Shown here in pieces: positions 9,486 through 18,332 of a DNA stretch of 64,000 nucleotides (its first letter is position 1; each line of letters begins with the position of its first letter). The DNA lies in the NCBI GenBank assembly GCA_964419605.1, contig CAYQQM010000005.1:27390-91389 (forward strand), given 5' to 3'. Source of the DNA: JABFXX01 sp964419605. GTDB taxonomy: Bacteria; Myxococcota_A; Polyangia; Haliangiales; Haliangiaceae. The notes beneath the pieces are model-generated. The model had not been told where the DNA came from, made no database searches, and saw only the letters and a program-made list of their open reading frames with translations. The translations under genes were made by a program, and so were the position numbers.

Positions 9486-9780
9486 TAGCGCAAGGTCATT
9501 TGCGGCGAGGCGCGGCGGCTAGGAGCGAAAGTGAGCCGAATCGATCGCAGCGCGTCCTCGTCCGCGAGGACGCCAACGAATGTAGCGCAAGGTCATTTGC
9601 GGCGAGGCGAGGCGGCTAGGAGCGAAAGTGAGCCGAACCGATCGCCGCGTGTCCTCGTCCGCGAGGACGCGCGGGTCCTTGCGGTGAACGAATCCCCGTG
9701 GGAGGAGCGCAGCGTACTTCCTGTACGTGAGCACCGCAGCGACGACGCCAGCGAAGCATCGCCGCAAATGACCTGCGCTA
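9486..9780. repeat. Dispersed palindromic element, copy 2 (compound, with internal duplication)
   Basis: Outer inverted repeats TAGCGCAAGGTCATTTGCGG (9486 on) and the complement of TAGCGCAGGTCATTTGCGGC (ending 9780) bound the unit. A direct repeat of about 97 bases (9486-9582 and 9583-9679) duplicates its left part, including GGCGGCTAGGAGCGAAAGTG. The right part contains the same GGAGCGCAGCGTACTTCC and GTACGTGAGCACCGCAGCG as copy 1. It fills the gap between the convergent CotH-like gene and nuoN, and its last three bases supply the nuoN stop codon (CTA at 9778-9780, read as TAG). A terminator role is plausible but inferred. Confidence 0.88.
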
Positions 9781-11253
9781 CAGGCGCAACCACCAGCCAG
9801 GCATGATACCCATTTCAAGAATCAACACCGGCACGAATGCAATGAGGAAACTGAGTCCCGCAGAGCGAGTCACCTGAAATGGAGCAGTGCTATCGCGAAA
9901 GTACATCGCCGTAACGATCCGCAAATAGTAATAGATGCTGATCGCCGAATTCACCACCCCGACCAGCACGACCCACAACAGCTGGCCGTTGTAGACGTCC
10001 ATCGCCGACTTAAAAATATAGAATTTTCCGAAGAATCCCCCTGTCGGGGGCATGCCACCGAGAGAAAGCAAGCACACCGCCATCGCTAGGGCAGCGCCCG
10101 GATGCTCGGCAGCCAAGCCGGCCCAATCGTCTACATGAAGGCGCTCGCGGTCCTTGGAGCCAACGAAAGATACGACGGCAAAAGCTCCGATCGTTGTTAG
10201 GCTATACGCAATGAGGTAGTAGACCATCGCGTTCTTCCCGGTTGCAGCGCCTAACCCAGTTGCACATAGGCCTACGATCAGCACCCCAGCATGGGAAATC
10301 GAGGAGTACGCAAGCATTCGCTTAATGTTGTCTTGCCGAACCGCCGAGATATTGCCAATCGTGATGGTGATTGCCGCGATGACCACCATCGGGCTGGCCC
10401 ACCCTAGCGTGCCAAACGGCAGGGTATCTCCACCGAGAGCAGCCGCAAACAAGCGCAGCATCGCGGCAAACGCCGCTGCTTTCACAGCAGCTGCCATGAA
10501 GCCGGTTACCGGCGTAGGCGCCCCATGGTAGGCGTCCGGAGCCCACATGTGAAACGGAACGGCAGCAACTTTGAATCCGAACGCAATGACGAGCAGAAAC
10601 GCGCCCGCGATTACGAGACCCGGATTCGCCGTTTGGGCCAGAGCGGCCGGCATCGCGATCAAAGATAGCGTTCCGGTAGCGCCGTAAAGCAGCGCCATTC
10701 CGTAGAGCAAAAAACCAGTCGCAAACGCGCCAACGATAAAATACTTCATCGCAGCCTCATTGCTGCGACGCGACGTGCGGCGCATCGCTGTCATCACGTA
10801 AACGCCGATCGACATCGCTTCCACACCGAGAAACAACGTGACCAAGCTCGCCGCATGCGCAAGGACCACCATGCCCGATGCGGACAACAGCAAAATGCCA
10901 TAGTACTCACCGTTCTGCCATCCATGCTCGCGCTGATGAGCGGGTGACATCACAGCGGTCAGTGCAGTCGTCACCGCGAACAGCGCCGACAACACGTACC
11001 CCAGTCGGTCTGCGACGAGCATCGCGCCGCCCCGACCATCAGCGAACAGCAAGCGCGTCTCGGATTCTCCGAGTTCGCGATAGAGCACAACAGACGCGAC
11101 CGCGGACGCAAGCGAGCCCGCTACCGCGAGATTCGCCAGCAACGAGCGATCGCGGCCGCGGTAAAATGCCTCGGCAGAAACGAGCAACATCCCCGCAACC
11201 ACCAAGATGAGATACGGCGCGAGCCAACCGAGATCCGCAGCATTGAAGTTCAT
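9778..11253 (-). CDS. nuoN: NADH-quinone oxidoreductase subunit N
   Basis: Antiporter-like membrane subunit of complex I, about 14 membrane helices in 491 residues, taking part in proton pumping. Typical motifs are LVTLFLGVEAMSIGVYVM (the TM5-type Glu), the FKVAAVPFHMWAPDAYHGAP block and the DNIKRMLAYSSISHAG block with its pumping-channel Lys/His residues. The ATG overlaps the nuoM stop (ATGA). It is the last gene of the run, and its stop codon falls on the final bases of a dispersed palindromic repeat. Confidence 0.95.
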   Translation of the reverse strand: MNFNAADLGWLAPYLILVVAGMLLVSAEAFYRGRDRSLLANLAVAGSLASAVASVVLYRELGESETRLLFADGRGGAMLVADRLGYVLSALFAVTTALTAVMSPAHQREHGWQNGEYYGILLLSASGMVVLAHAASLVTLFLGVEAMSIGVYVMTAMRRTSRRSNEAAMKYFIVGAFATGFLLYGMALLYGATGTLSLIAMPAALAQTANPGLVIAGAFLLVIAFGFKVAAVPFHMWAPDAYHGAPTPVTGFMAAAVKAAAFAAMLRLFAAALGGDTLPFGTLGWASPMVVIAAITITIGNISAVRQDNIKRMLAYSSISHAGVLIVGLCATGLGAATGKNAMVYYLIAYSLTTIGAFAVVSFVGSKDRERLHVDDWAGLAAEHPGAALAMAVCLLSLGGMPPTGGFFGKFYIFKSAMDVYNGQLLWVVLVGVVNSAISIYYYLRIVTAMYFRDSTAPFQVTRSAGLSFLIAFVPVLILEMGIMPGWWLRL

Positions 11254-12902
11254 TGAATTGCCGTCGCGCTAGGAGGCGCCTGAAAGTAGATGTGCGCGTG
11301 GTGCTCGCAGCGGTCTGCCCTCGCAAGGTCGTCGACCTTGGGAGCCTCCGGCGGATCGCACTCGGCGAGCCGCTTTCCGTAGTCGCGCACGAACTTATTC
11401 ACTGATGGCTCCATCACTTGGAGGAGTGGTCTCGGAAGCAAACCGCCAAGCACGATGGCAATCGCGAGCGGAATAAACACCGCCAGCTCATGTGATTTGA
11501 GGTCGGGCAAGTGGCCGTTCTTGACGGGGTCGAGCTTGCCGAAGAACACTTTTTGGAACATCAACAACAGATAAACTGCCCCAAGAATCACGCCAGTGGT
11601 GGCCAGCGCAGCGAGTAACCGAATCGCCGGCACAAACTCCGGATGGTTCGAAGGGAACGAATCACCGGCGATGAACGCGCCAAACAGCGAGAGAAACTCA
11701 CCCACAAACCCTGAAAGCGCCGGAAGCCCAGCCGATCCCATCACGATGATCAGAAACAGGCCGGAAAATACGGGCATCTGTTTCCAGATCCCACCGTACT
11801 CCGCCATGCGACGAGTGTGCCGCCGCTCATACAACACGCCAATGCCGAGGAACAACCCGCCAGTGGTCAGTCCATGGGACAACATCGCGTAGATGGAACC
11901 TTCGATCCCAATGGTCGACAGTGCAACGACACCGAGCATGCAGAATCCAAGATGGGAAACCGAGGAATACGCGACGAGCTTCTTTACGTCGTCCTGGGCA
12001 AACGCGACCAACGCGCCATAAACGATGCCGATCACTGAAAGCACGGCAAGCGCGGGCGACCACACCATCGCGCCATAGGGAAAGAGCGGAAATGCGTAGC
12101 GCAAAAAGCCATAGATGCCGAACTTGAGCAATACCCCCGCCAAGATCACCGAACCCGCGGTAGGCGCTTCGACGTGCGCATCGGGTAGCCACGTATGCAG
12201 CGGGAATAGCGGCACTTTGATTGCAAACGCCAAGGCGAATGCAGCAAAGCACCAGATTTGTGCGCCCTGAGGTAACGCTACCGTTGCGAGCTTTTCGAGG
12301 TCGGTGGTGTATCCACCCAGCAGCGGCGCAGCCGTTACATACAGGTAGAAAATCGCCACTAGCATAAACAGCGATCCAACCATGGTGAAGATCACAAACT
12401 TGATCGATGCGTACAGACGCCGTTGCCCTCCCCAGATTCCAATCAAAAGATACATCGGAATCAACATCACCTCCCACGCTACGTAGAATAAGAACAGATC
12501 GATTGCAGCGAAGGCAGCGACCATCCCGACTTCCAGAATCAGTATGGCGGCCACAAACTCACGCGTGTGCTTTTCGATCGAATTCTTGGTTCCGAGCAGG
12601 GTAAGCGGAACCAGCAGCGTGGTCAGAACGACCAAAAACACGCTAATGCCGTCGACACCTAGCTTGAAGCGAGCCCCCAAACCAGGGATCCAGTCGACAT
12701 CGCATACCAGCTGAAAGCCGTCGGCCTTCGGGTTGAAGTACCTGAAAATCGCCAGCGAGGCGAGAAACGCTGCCGCCGAGAACGCCAGACCAATGCCGCG
12801 ATGTAGCGATCGCTCCGACTTGGGCGTGCACATCACAAACAGCGCGCCCAAAGCGGGAAGGCCGAGAGTCAGGGGCAAAACAAATCCGCCGGAGGAATTC
12901 AT
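11250..12902 (-). CDS. nuoM: NADH-quinone oxidoreductase subunit M
   Basis: Antiporter-like complex I subunit with about 14 helices. Signatures are FYVAWEVMLIPMYLLIG (TM5 Glu), FAIKVPLFPLHTWLPDAHVEAPT and DDVKKLVAYSSVSHLGF. At 550 residues it is longer than the usual 490-520. The excess is a C-terminal soluble tail of about 45 residues after the last helix, rich in charged residues with two Cys and a HHAH cluster. It is coupled to nuoL upstream and nuoN downstream by ATGA overlaps. Confidence 0.95.
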   Translation of the reverse strand: MNSSGGFVLPLTLGLPALGALFVMCTPKSERSLHRGIGLAFSAAAFLASLAIFRYFNPKADGFQLVCDVDWIPGLGARFKLGVDGISVFLVVLTTLLVPLTLLGTKNSIEKHTREFVAAILILEVGMVAAFAAIDLFLFYVAWEVMLIPMYLLIGIWGGQRRLYASIKFVIFTMVGSLFMLVAIFYLYVTAAPLLGGYTTDLEKLATVALPQGAQIWCFAAFALAFAIKVPLFPLHTWLPDAHVEAPTAGSVILAGVLLKFGIYGFLRYAFPLFPYGAMVWSPALAVLSVIGIVYGALVAFAQDDVKKLVAYSSVSHLGFCMLGVVALSTIGIEGSIYAMLSHGLTTGGLFLGIGVLYERRHTRRMAEYGGIWKQMPVFSGLFLIIVMGSAGLPALSGFVGEFLSLFGAFIAGDSFPSNHPEFVPAIRLLAALATTGVILGAVYLLLMFQKVFFGKLDPVKNGHLPDLKSHELAVFIPLAIAIVLGGLLPRPLLQVMEPSVNKFVRDYGKRLAECDPPEAPKVDDLARADRCEHHAHIYFQAPPSATAIQ

Positions 12903-15250
12903 AGCGTTGTCCCTTCACTCGGAACCCGTTTCGACACCGCGATGAGCTTTCCCGCCACCGGGTCGTCGATACACAGCGTGATGATCGACCCGGCATCGCC
13001 GGCGCGGATCGTGAGGTCGGGCGACTGACTGGGCTTGCCCTTGTCCTCGGTGCAATCCGTCGATCCGTCCAGGTGCCAGTAGAATTTCGCCTTTGCCCCA
13101 ACGATTCCGTGGCCGGGCTCAGCGCGGAGCACCAGCTGATCCCCTTGATGTTGGATCTCGAACGTAGAATTGCGATGGCAATCCGTCACCCAAAAGACAC
13201 AGGCTGCGCCGACAACCAGGCCCGCAACATAGCGCTGCACCTGGCCATTTTGGAACCAGCGCGCCACCCTGCCCAACAGACCAACGACAAAGGCCGACCC
13301 GTTGATCGCAACGGTATCTATGACAAATCGATCGACGATCTCGAACAGCCCGCGCGCAACCACTCGGAACGGCCGCACGATGATTGCATCGTAAATTTCG
13401 TCGATCCACAGTTTGTGCTTAGACGCTTCATGGGCGCCCGCGAGCGGCCCGCTAACCAGACGCGCCAACGACCGCGACGGCCCACGCCCATACAACATCC
13501 ACGCGCCGCCGATGCCAAGAAGGCCAACGCTCAGTGCGATCAGCATCAGTGCGATCGTAACTGAATCACTCACCTCGGGAGTCATGGCAACTTGCTCGGC
13601 CGCTGTGACGTACCAGCTATGGGTCACGCTCGGCGCTAACCAATGCGACAGCGATGGCCAGTGCGCAGGCAAATGCAGACCCTTTAGGTGCGGAATGCCG
13701 ATGAATCCAGCGACCGTGGCGAACAGCGCCAAGATCGCCAGAGCGGATGTCATCGATACAGGAGACTCGTGCGCGCGTTTGGCCTCCTCGGACCGCTCGC
13801 TGCCAGAGAACACGAGGAAGTAGAGCCGCCACATGTAAAACGCGGTGCCCAACGCGGCGACAAGCAGACCGGCCCACAACACCTGTCCGTAAGCCCCCCA
13901 ACCAGGCGGCTGAGCGATCCATTCTCCCCACAGGATCTCGTCTTTCGAAAAGAACCCAGAAAACGGGAAGATACCCGCTATCGCCAGGCACGAGATCAGG
14001 AATGTGATCCGCGTAATCGGCATGTGCTTGCGCAAGCCACCCATCTTTGTAATGTCGCCCGGAGTGTGCGAACCGCCATGCTCCATACCGTGCATGACCG
14101 ACCCGGCGCCAAGGAATAGGCACGCCTTGAAAAATGCGTGGGTACCGAGGTGAAACACCGCAGCGGTGTAGTTGCCGGTTCCCGCAGCAACGAACATGAA
14201 CCCAAGCTGCGATACCGTAGAATAGGCGAGTACTTTCTTCAGGTCGGTCTGCGCAAACGCAATGAAAGCTGCAACCAGAGCAGTTAACAGACCAACGGTG
14301 GCCACGACGATTGACGCCGTCGTCGTTGCAGAATAGAGGAACGAAAGCCGGCACACCATGTAAACGCCTGCAGTCACCATGGTGGCCGCGTGGATCAGCG
14401 CAGAAACGGGCGTTGGGCCTGCCATCGCGTCGGGCAGCCACACAAACAGCGGCAGCTGCGCGCTCTTGCCACATGCGCCAATGAATAGAAGCACGCCGGC
14501 CGCTGCAGCGAGCCGTTCGCTACCCCAGACGGTCGAGTGTTGAGGGCCCCAGTCACTCGAAATGTAGGCAGCACCATGTGCGACGTTCCTGAGGTCAGCG
14601 AAGTCGAGTGACTTCACCGCCCAGTACAACAAGAACATGCCGAGCAGAAAGCAAAAGTCCCCAATGCGATTCACCACAAACGCCTTGCGACCGGCGTATG
14701 CGTAGTCATCGTTTTCGTACCAAAACCCGATGAGCAAGAATGAGCACAGCCCAACCCCCTCCCAGCCGATGAACATCACCGGAAGGTTGGCGGCGAGCAC
14801 CAGGATCAACATCGCGCCGGTGAACAGATTGAGATAACCGAAGTACCTGGAGTACCCCGGATCATGCGCCATGTATCCCGTCGAGTAGATGTGGATCCAC
14901 GTGCCGACGAACGTGATGATTAGGATCATCACCGCAGACAGCGAGTCGAGGCGAAACGCAAGCTCTGCCTTGAAGCCGCCGACCTCGAGCCAGGTCCACG
15001 CCGTTTGAGCGATGCCCCCAGTCTCCCAAAGCGGTTCTGATGCACCGGGCGCATGTTGGAACAGCCCCCAGAACACCAGCACACCCGACAGCGCACACGA
15101 AGCGGCAACTGCGCCAATGGCCACCGTGTGTACCCACGACTTTGACAGGTACCGACCGAGCGTTAGGTTGATAAACGCTCCCAGCAATGGTAGCGCGGCG
15201 ATCCAGGCCAGTGCCGGCAAACCCAAATATGTAAGACTACGCGGATCCAT
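12899..15250 (-). CDS. nuoL: NADH-quinone oxidoreductase subunit L with C-terminal extension
   Basis: Distal proton-pumping subunit of complex I. Core motifs include FIGWEGVGLCSFLLIGFWYEN (split around the TM5 Glu), QLPLFVWLPDAMAGPTPVSALIHAATMV and FAQTDLKKVLAYSTVSQLGFM, then the long lateral helix region. Usual length is 610-680 residues; this one is 783. After a last membrane helix near 655-690 (VAGLVVGAACVFWVTDC) there is a soluble domain of about 100 residues, beta-rich and without a recognised family, probably outside the membrane. nuoK overlaps its start by one base (TAATG). Confidence 0.95.
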   Translation of the reverse strand: MDPRSLTYLGLPALAWIAALPLLGAFINLTLGRYLSKSWVHTVAIGAVAASCALSGVLVFWGLFQHAPGASEPLWETGGIAQTAWTWLEVGGFKAELAFRLDSLSAVMILIITFVGTWIHIYSTGYMAHDPGYSRYFGYLNLFTGAMLILVLAANLPVMFIGWEGVGLCSFLLIGFWYENDDYAYAGRKAFVVNRIGDFCFLLGMFLLYWAVKSLDFADLRNVAHGAAYISSDWGPQHSTVWGSERLAAAAGVLLFIGACGKSAQLPLFVWLPDAMAGPTPVSALIHAATMVTAGVYMVCRLSFLYSATTTASIVVATVGLLTALVAAFIAFAQTDLKKVLAYSTVSQLGFMFVAAGTGNYTAAVFHLGTHAFFKACLFLGAGSVMHGMEHGGSHTPGDITKMGGLRKHMPITRITFLISCLAIAGIFPFSGFFSKDEILWGEWIAQPPGWGAYGQVLWAGLLVAALGTAFYMWRLYFLVFSGSERSEEAKRAHESPVSMTSALAILALFATVAGFIGIPHLKGLHLPAHWPSLSHWLAPSVTHSWYVTAAEQVAMTPEVSDSVTIALMLIALSVGLLGIGGAWMLYGRGPSRSLARLVSGPLAGAHEASKHKLWIDEIYDAIIVRPFRVVARGLFEIVDRFVIDTVAINGSAFVVGLLGRVARWFQNGQVQRYVAGLVVGAACVFWVTDCHRNSTFEIQHQGDQLVLRAEPGHGIVGAKAKFYWHLDGSTDCTEDKGKPSQSPDLTIRAGDAGSIITLCIDDPVAGKLIAVSKRVPSEGTTL

Positions 15251-15579
15251 TAGTGTTTCAGCGCCGTTAGCTTATCGATCTCTACGCTGTTGCGACCGCG
15301 GAACACCGCAACCACAATTGCCAGCCCCACAGCTGCTTCTGCAGCTGCAACCGCAATCACGATGAGGGCAAACGTATGGGCCGCAAGGGCCGCGCTATCC
15401 CCCCACATGCGAGAAAATACGATCAGCGTCATGTTGGCCGCATTTAGCATCAGCTCCACACTCATGAGAAGAATCAGAGCGTTGCGACGGATCAGCACCC
15501 CGGCCACGCCGATCAGAAACAACACCGCCGCCAGCACAAGAAAGTGCGTGTAGCCGATGTTCCAAAGTGCGTTGGTCAT
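15250..15579 (-). CDS. nuoK: NADH-quinone oxidoreductase subunit K
   Basis: Small complex I subunit of 109 residues with three membrane helices. LFLIGVAGVLIRRNALILLMS carries the family pattern, followed by VELMLNAANM with the conserved Glu of helix 2, and the VAAAEAAVGLAI helix with the second conserved Glu. These Glu residues form part of the E-channel for protons. The ATG overlaps the nuoJ stop (ATGA) and its stop overlaps the nuoL ATG. Confidence 0.96.
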   Translation of the reverse strand: MTNALWNIGYTHFLVLAAVLFLIGVAGVLIRRNALILLMSVELMLNAANMTLIVFSRMWGDSAALAAHTFALIVIAVAAAEAAVGLAIVVAVFRGRNSVEIDKLTALKH

Positions 15580-16355
15580 GGTGCAGCCCCCGTGGAGTCG
15601 CCGCTGCGCAGTGGGCGAGCGATCGCGATGGCACCAACCACCGCGATCAACAGCACAATCGAAATTGCCTCAAACGGAAACAACCCTGGTCCGAACAAGT
15701 CGACTCCCACGGCCTTGAGCGTTCCCCACCCCAGCGACTCTCCCACCCCGCCAGCACGAATCGGTGGCAACTGGATACTTGCCGGAGCAGCCATGGCTAC
15801 AGCGCGGTTCGGCAGCTCGATGCGGGCGAACAACATCGCCAGCCGGGCGATCAAGTACGCGATGGCGACGCCCCCGACGATCTGCCCCAACCGGCCCGAT
15901 GGCGCCACCGGCTCATCTTCGGGTCGGTTGAGAATCATGATCACGAACACAAACAGCACCATGATGGCCCCGGCGTAAACCAGCATTTGAATCACCGCGA
16001 GAAACGACGCGTAGAGCATCATGTAGACCGCGGCAATTCCTAAGAAACTGCCGACCATTCCCATCACTGCTGCCACCAGATTTCGCCGCGTCACCACGAA
16101 TAGCGCACCGCCCACGGACGCAGCAGCGAACAACCAGAACAGCACCGCCATGCCTTTGCCGGCGGATTGGGAGATATCTCTGCGACTGTCGCCGGGTCCC
16201 GCATCCGGCGGGCTAACAGATGGGCGATCGACGGGTACTCGGTTGCGAACAGCGTTTGCAGCCGGAGCAAATTGCGCTTCCGCAAGGGCGATACGACCAG
16301 GACCACCTAGCCCGACCACCAATGAGATCGCGATCCAAATCGCCCGCCGCGTCAT
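15576..16355 (-). CDS. nuoJ: NADH-quinone oxidoreductase subunit J with N-terminal extension
   Basis: Complex I membrane subunit with five helices. The normal NuoJ start corresponds to MAVLFWLFAAASVGG at 16151, and the conserved TM3 segment VIQMLVYAGAIMVLFVFVIM follows. The start used here is 16355, an ATG overlapping the nuoF stop (ATGA). It adds 68 residues: a signal-peptide-like helix (about 5-26) and a Pro/Asp-rich linker. If 16151 is used instead, about 200 bases would lie untranslated in an otherwise overlapping operon, so the longer form is preferred. nuoG, nuoH and nuoI, usually between F and J, are absent. Confidence 0.88.
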   Translation of the reverse strand: MTRRAIWIAISLVVGLGGPGRIALAEAQFAPAANAVRNRVPVDRPSVSPPDAGPGDSRRDISQSAGKGMAVLFWLFAAASVGGALFVVTRRNLVAAVMGMVGSFLGIAAVYMMLYASFLAVIQMLVYAGAIMVLFVFVIMILNRPEDEPVAPSGRLGQIVGGVAIAYLIARLAMLFARIELPNRAVAMAAPASIQLPPIRAGGVGESLGWGTLKAVGVDLFGPGLFPFEAISIVLLIAVVGAIAIARPLRSGDSTGAAP

Positions 16356-17689
16356 GCTGCGGCCGCCTGAAGTTTTTGTTCGAAGTCCGCGCGAAACTTG
16401 GTCAGGAATCCCATGACGGGCCACGCAGCGGCATCGCCGAGCGCACAGATGGTATTTCCGGCAATCCCGTGCGCGATCGTACCCATCAGTTCCAGGTCGC
16501 CGGGCTTGCCCTGCTCATCTGCGACCCGCCGTGCGACCTTTTCGAGCCAACCCGTGCCCTCCCGACAAGGCGTGCACTGGCCGCACGATTCGTGGGCAAA
16601 AAATTTGAGAATCCGCCACAGCGCGCGCGGGATATCGGCTTTGTCATCGAGGACCACGATGCCGCCCGATCCGGCCATCGTGCGCAGCGCCTTGCCGCCG
16701 CCGAGGTCAAATTGTTTGCCGGGAACCACTTCACACGGCTTGATCCGGTCGTCGGTCTGGAGCGCATCGAATTCGCATGGCACGTCGAGTTCCGACGCAT
16801 CGAGCGGCGGCATGGAGACTCCGCCGGGAATCACCGCCTTCACGCCGCGGCCCTTCCACACTCCACCTGCTACGTCGTTGATGATTTGGTTGAACGTAAT
16901 CCCGATTGGGAGCTCGTACACGCCCGGTTTGTCCACGTGTCCTGAAACGCACACGACGCGCGTCCCCCCGGAGCGCCCCACCCCAAGGCCGCTAAACCAA
17001 GGGCCACCCCGATCCACGATAAACGGCACGTTCATCAACGTCTCGACGTTGTTCACGATCGTAGGGTTGCCGAACAGGCCTTTGACCGCGGGAAATGGAG
17101 GCTTTAGCCGAGGTTGCCCACGCAGCCCCTCGAGCGAGTTCAAGAGCGCCGTCTCCTCGCCGCAAATGTATGCGCCAGCACCGCGATGCACGGTGATGTG
17201 ACATTCGATACCGGTTCCAAGAACATTTTTGCCCAGGTAGCCCCGGCCGTACGCCTCTTCTACGGCGCGCTGTAACACCGCGTACTCGCGCATCATTTCG
17301 CCGCGGATATAGATGTAATTATGGACAGCTCGCAGGGCATGGGCAGCGATCACCATCCCCTCTATGAGAAGATGGGGGTCCCAATAAATGAGCTCTCGAT
17401 CTTTGCACGTGCCCGGCTCGGACTCGTCGGCATTGCAGACCAAGTGCACGTTCTTTGCGCCGGGCGGAACGAAACCCCATTTCACACCCGTCGCAAAGCC
17501 GGCGCCCCCGCGGCCGCGCAAATTAGACGCTTTGACTTCCGCGGTGATGTCTTCGGGGCGCATGGCAACCGCCTTGCGCAACGCCTGGTAGCCCCCTGTC
17601 TGCTCATAGCCAGCCAGGGTCCGCGCCTGCTCGTTGCCAAACCGCTTGGTAACGAGTTTCTCCATGTTTGCGAGCCGATCGAGTGCCAC
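16352..17689 (-). CDS. nuoF: NADH-quinone oxidoreductase subunit F (NADH/FMN site)
   Basis: Catalytic entry subunit of complex I: binds NADH, FMN and the N3 [4Fe-4S] cluster. The FMN/NADH glycine-rich stretch NLRGRGGAGFATGVKW lies near residue 60, with NADESEPGT following and GAGAYICGEETALLNSLEG further on. The cluster ligands are CGQCTPC near residue 370 plus the Cys of NTICALGDAA. 445 residues is normal. The GTG at 17689 overlaps the nuoE stop by one base (TAGTG); an ATG at 17665 is an alternative. It is directly coupled to nuoJ, which is unusual. Confidence 0.96.
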   Translation of the reverse strand: MALDRLANMEKLVTKRFGNEQARTLAGYEQTGGYQALRKAVAMRPEDITAEVKASNLRGRGGAGFATGVKWGFVPPGAKNVHLVCNADESEPGTCKDRELIYWDPHLLIEGMVIAAHALRAVHNYIYIRGEMMREYAVLQRAVEEAYGRGYLGKNVLGTGIECHITVHRGAGAYICGEETALLNSLEGLRGQPRLKPPFPAVKGLFGNPTIVNNVETLMNVPFIVDRGGPWFSGLGVGRSGGTRVVCVSGHVDKPGVYELPIGITFNQIINDVAGGVWKGRGVKAVIPGGVSMPPLDASELDVPCEFDALQTDDRIKPCEVVPGKQFDLGGGKALRTMAGSGGIVVLDDKADIPRALWRILKFFAHESCGQCTPCREGTGWLEKVARRVADEQGKPGDLELMGTIAHGIAGNTICALGDAAAWPVMGFLTKFRADFEQKLQAAAA

Positions 17690-18201
17690 TATACAACCTC
17701 GGATTCGGGGTGAGGCGTTGCCTGGAGTTCAGCAACAATTCGCTCGACGTCTTCGGGCGCGATGTCGAGGAAATATTTGGTGCCCACAACGGCGCATGGA
17801 GCATTGGCGCACGCCGCGATGCACTCCTCCTCGACTAGCGTGAACTGCCCGCGCGGATCGGTTCCACCGCGAGTCACTTTGAGTTTCTTTTCAAACGCCT
17901 CCAATACTTCGTAACCGCCCCGCAGCATGCACGAAATGTTGGTGCACATGCGAATCGTATTGGTACCGCCGGGCTCGCGGCGAAACATCGTATAGAAGGT
18001 GGCTACGCCGTAGACGTGGGCGTACGGCAGATCGAGGGTGCGACCTACGAGCCGCAGCGCGTCGTCGGACAGGTGGCCGAATTCCTTTTGCGCCAAGTGC
18101 AGCGCAGCGAGCACCACCGGGCGCTTGGTTCCCGAGACCTGATAGCGCTCGCACAACGCCGCGATCTTGTTCTGGGCGTCTGCGGAGAATTCGAGTGACA
18201 T
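17689..18201 (-). CDS. nuoE: NADH-quinone oxidoreductase subunit E ([2Fe-2S] thioredoxin-like)
   Basis: 24-kDa-type subunit of complex I carrying the N1a [2Fe-2S] cluster. The ligands are visible as CTNISC and CIAACANAP, in the spacing CxxxxC...CxxxC. The N-terminal helical part (VVLAALHLAQKEFGHLSDD) and VYGVATFYTMF are characteristic. 170 residues is standard. It is the first gene of the E-F-J-K-L-M-N run; about 130 bases separate it from the divergent acyltransferase gene and should hold both promoters. Confidence 0.96.
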   Translation of the reverse strand: MSLEFSADAQNKIAALCERYQVSGTKRPVVLAALHLAQKEFGHLSDDALRLVGRTLDLPYAHVYGVATFYTMFRREPGGTNTIRMCTNISCMLRGGYEVLEAFEKKLKVTRGGTDPRGQFTLVEEECIAACANAPCAVVGTKYFLDIAPEDVERIVAELQATPHPESEVV

Positions 18202-18332
18202 CGGGAGGTTGCCTCGGGCCGCTAAAGAGCGGGCGGAACATATGAGGGCCGAGGGTGCGCGTCAACGGACCAGCCGACCAAACAGCGAACGGGATCGCGG
18301 AACGTTGCAGGATCCGTGTTAAGCCGTCGCCA

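Noticed and set aside
13617..14474. Long antisense-frame reading inside nuoL
   Set aside because: Same-strand shadow in another frame of a clear nuoL; rich in Arg/Cys/His and without any domain.
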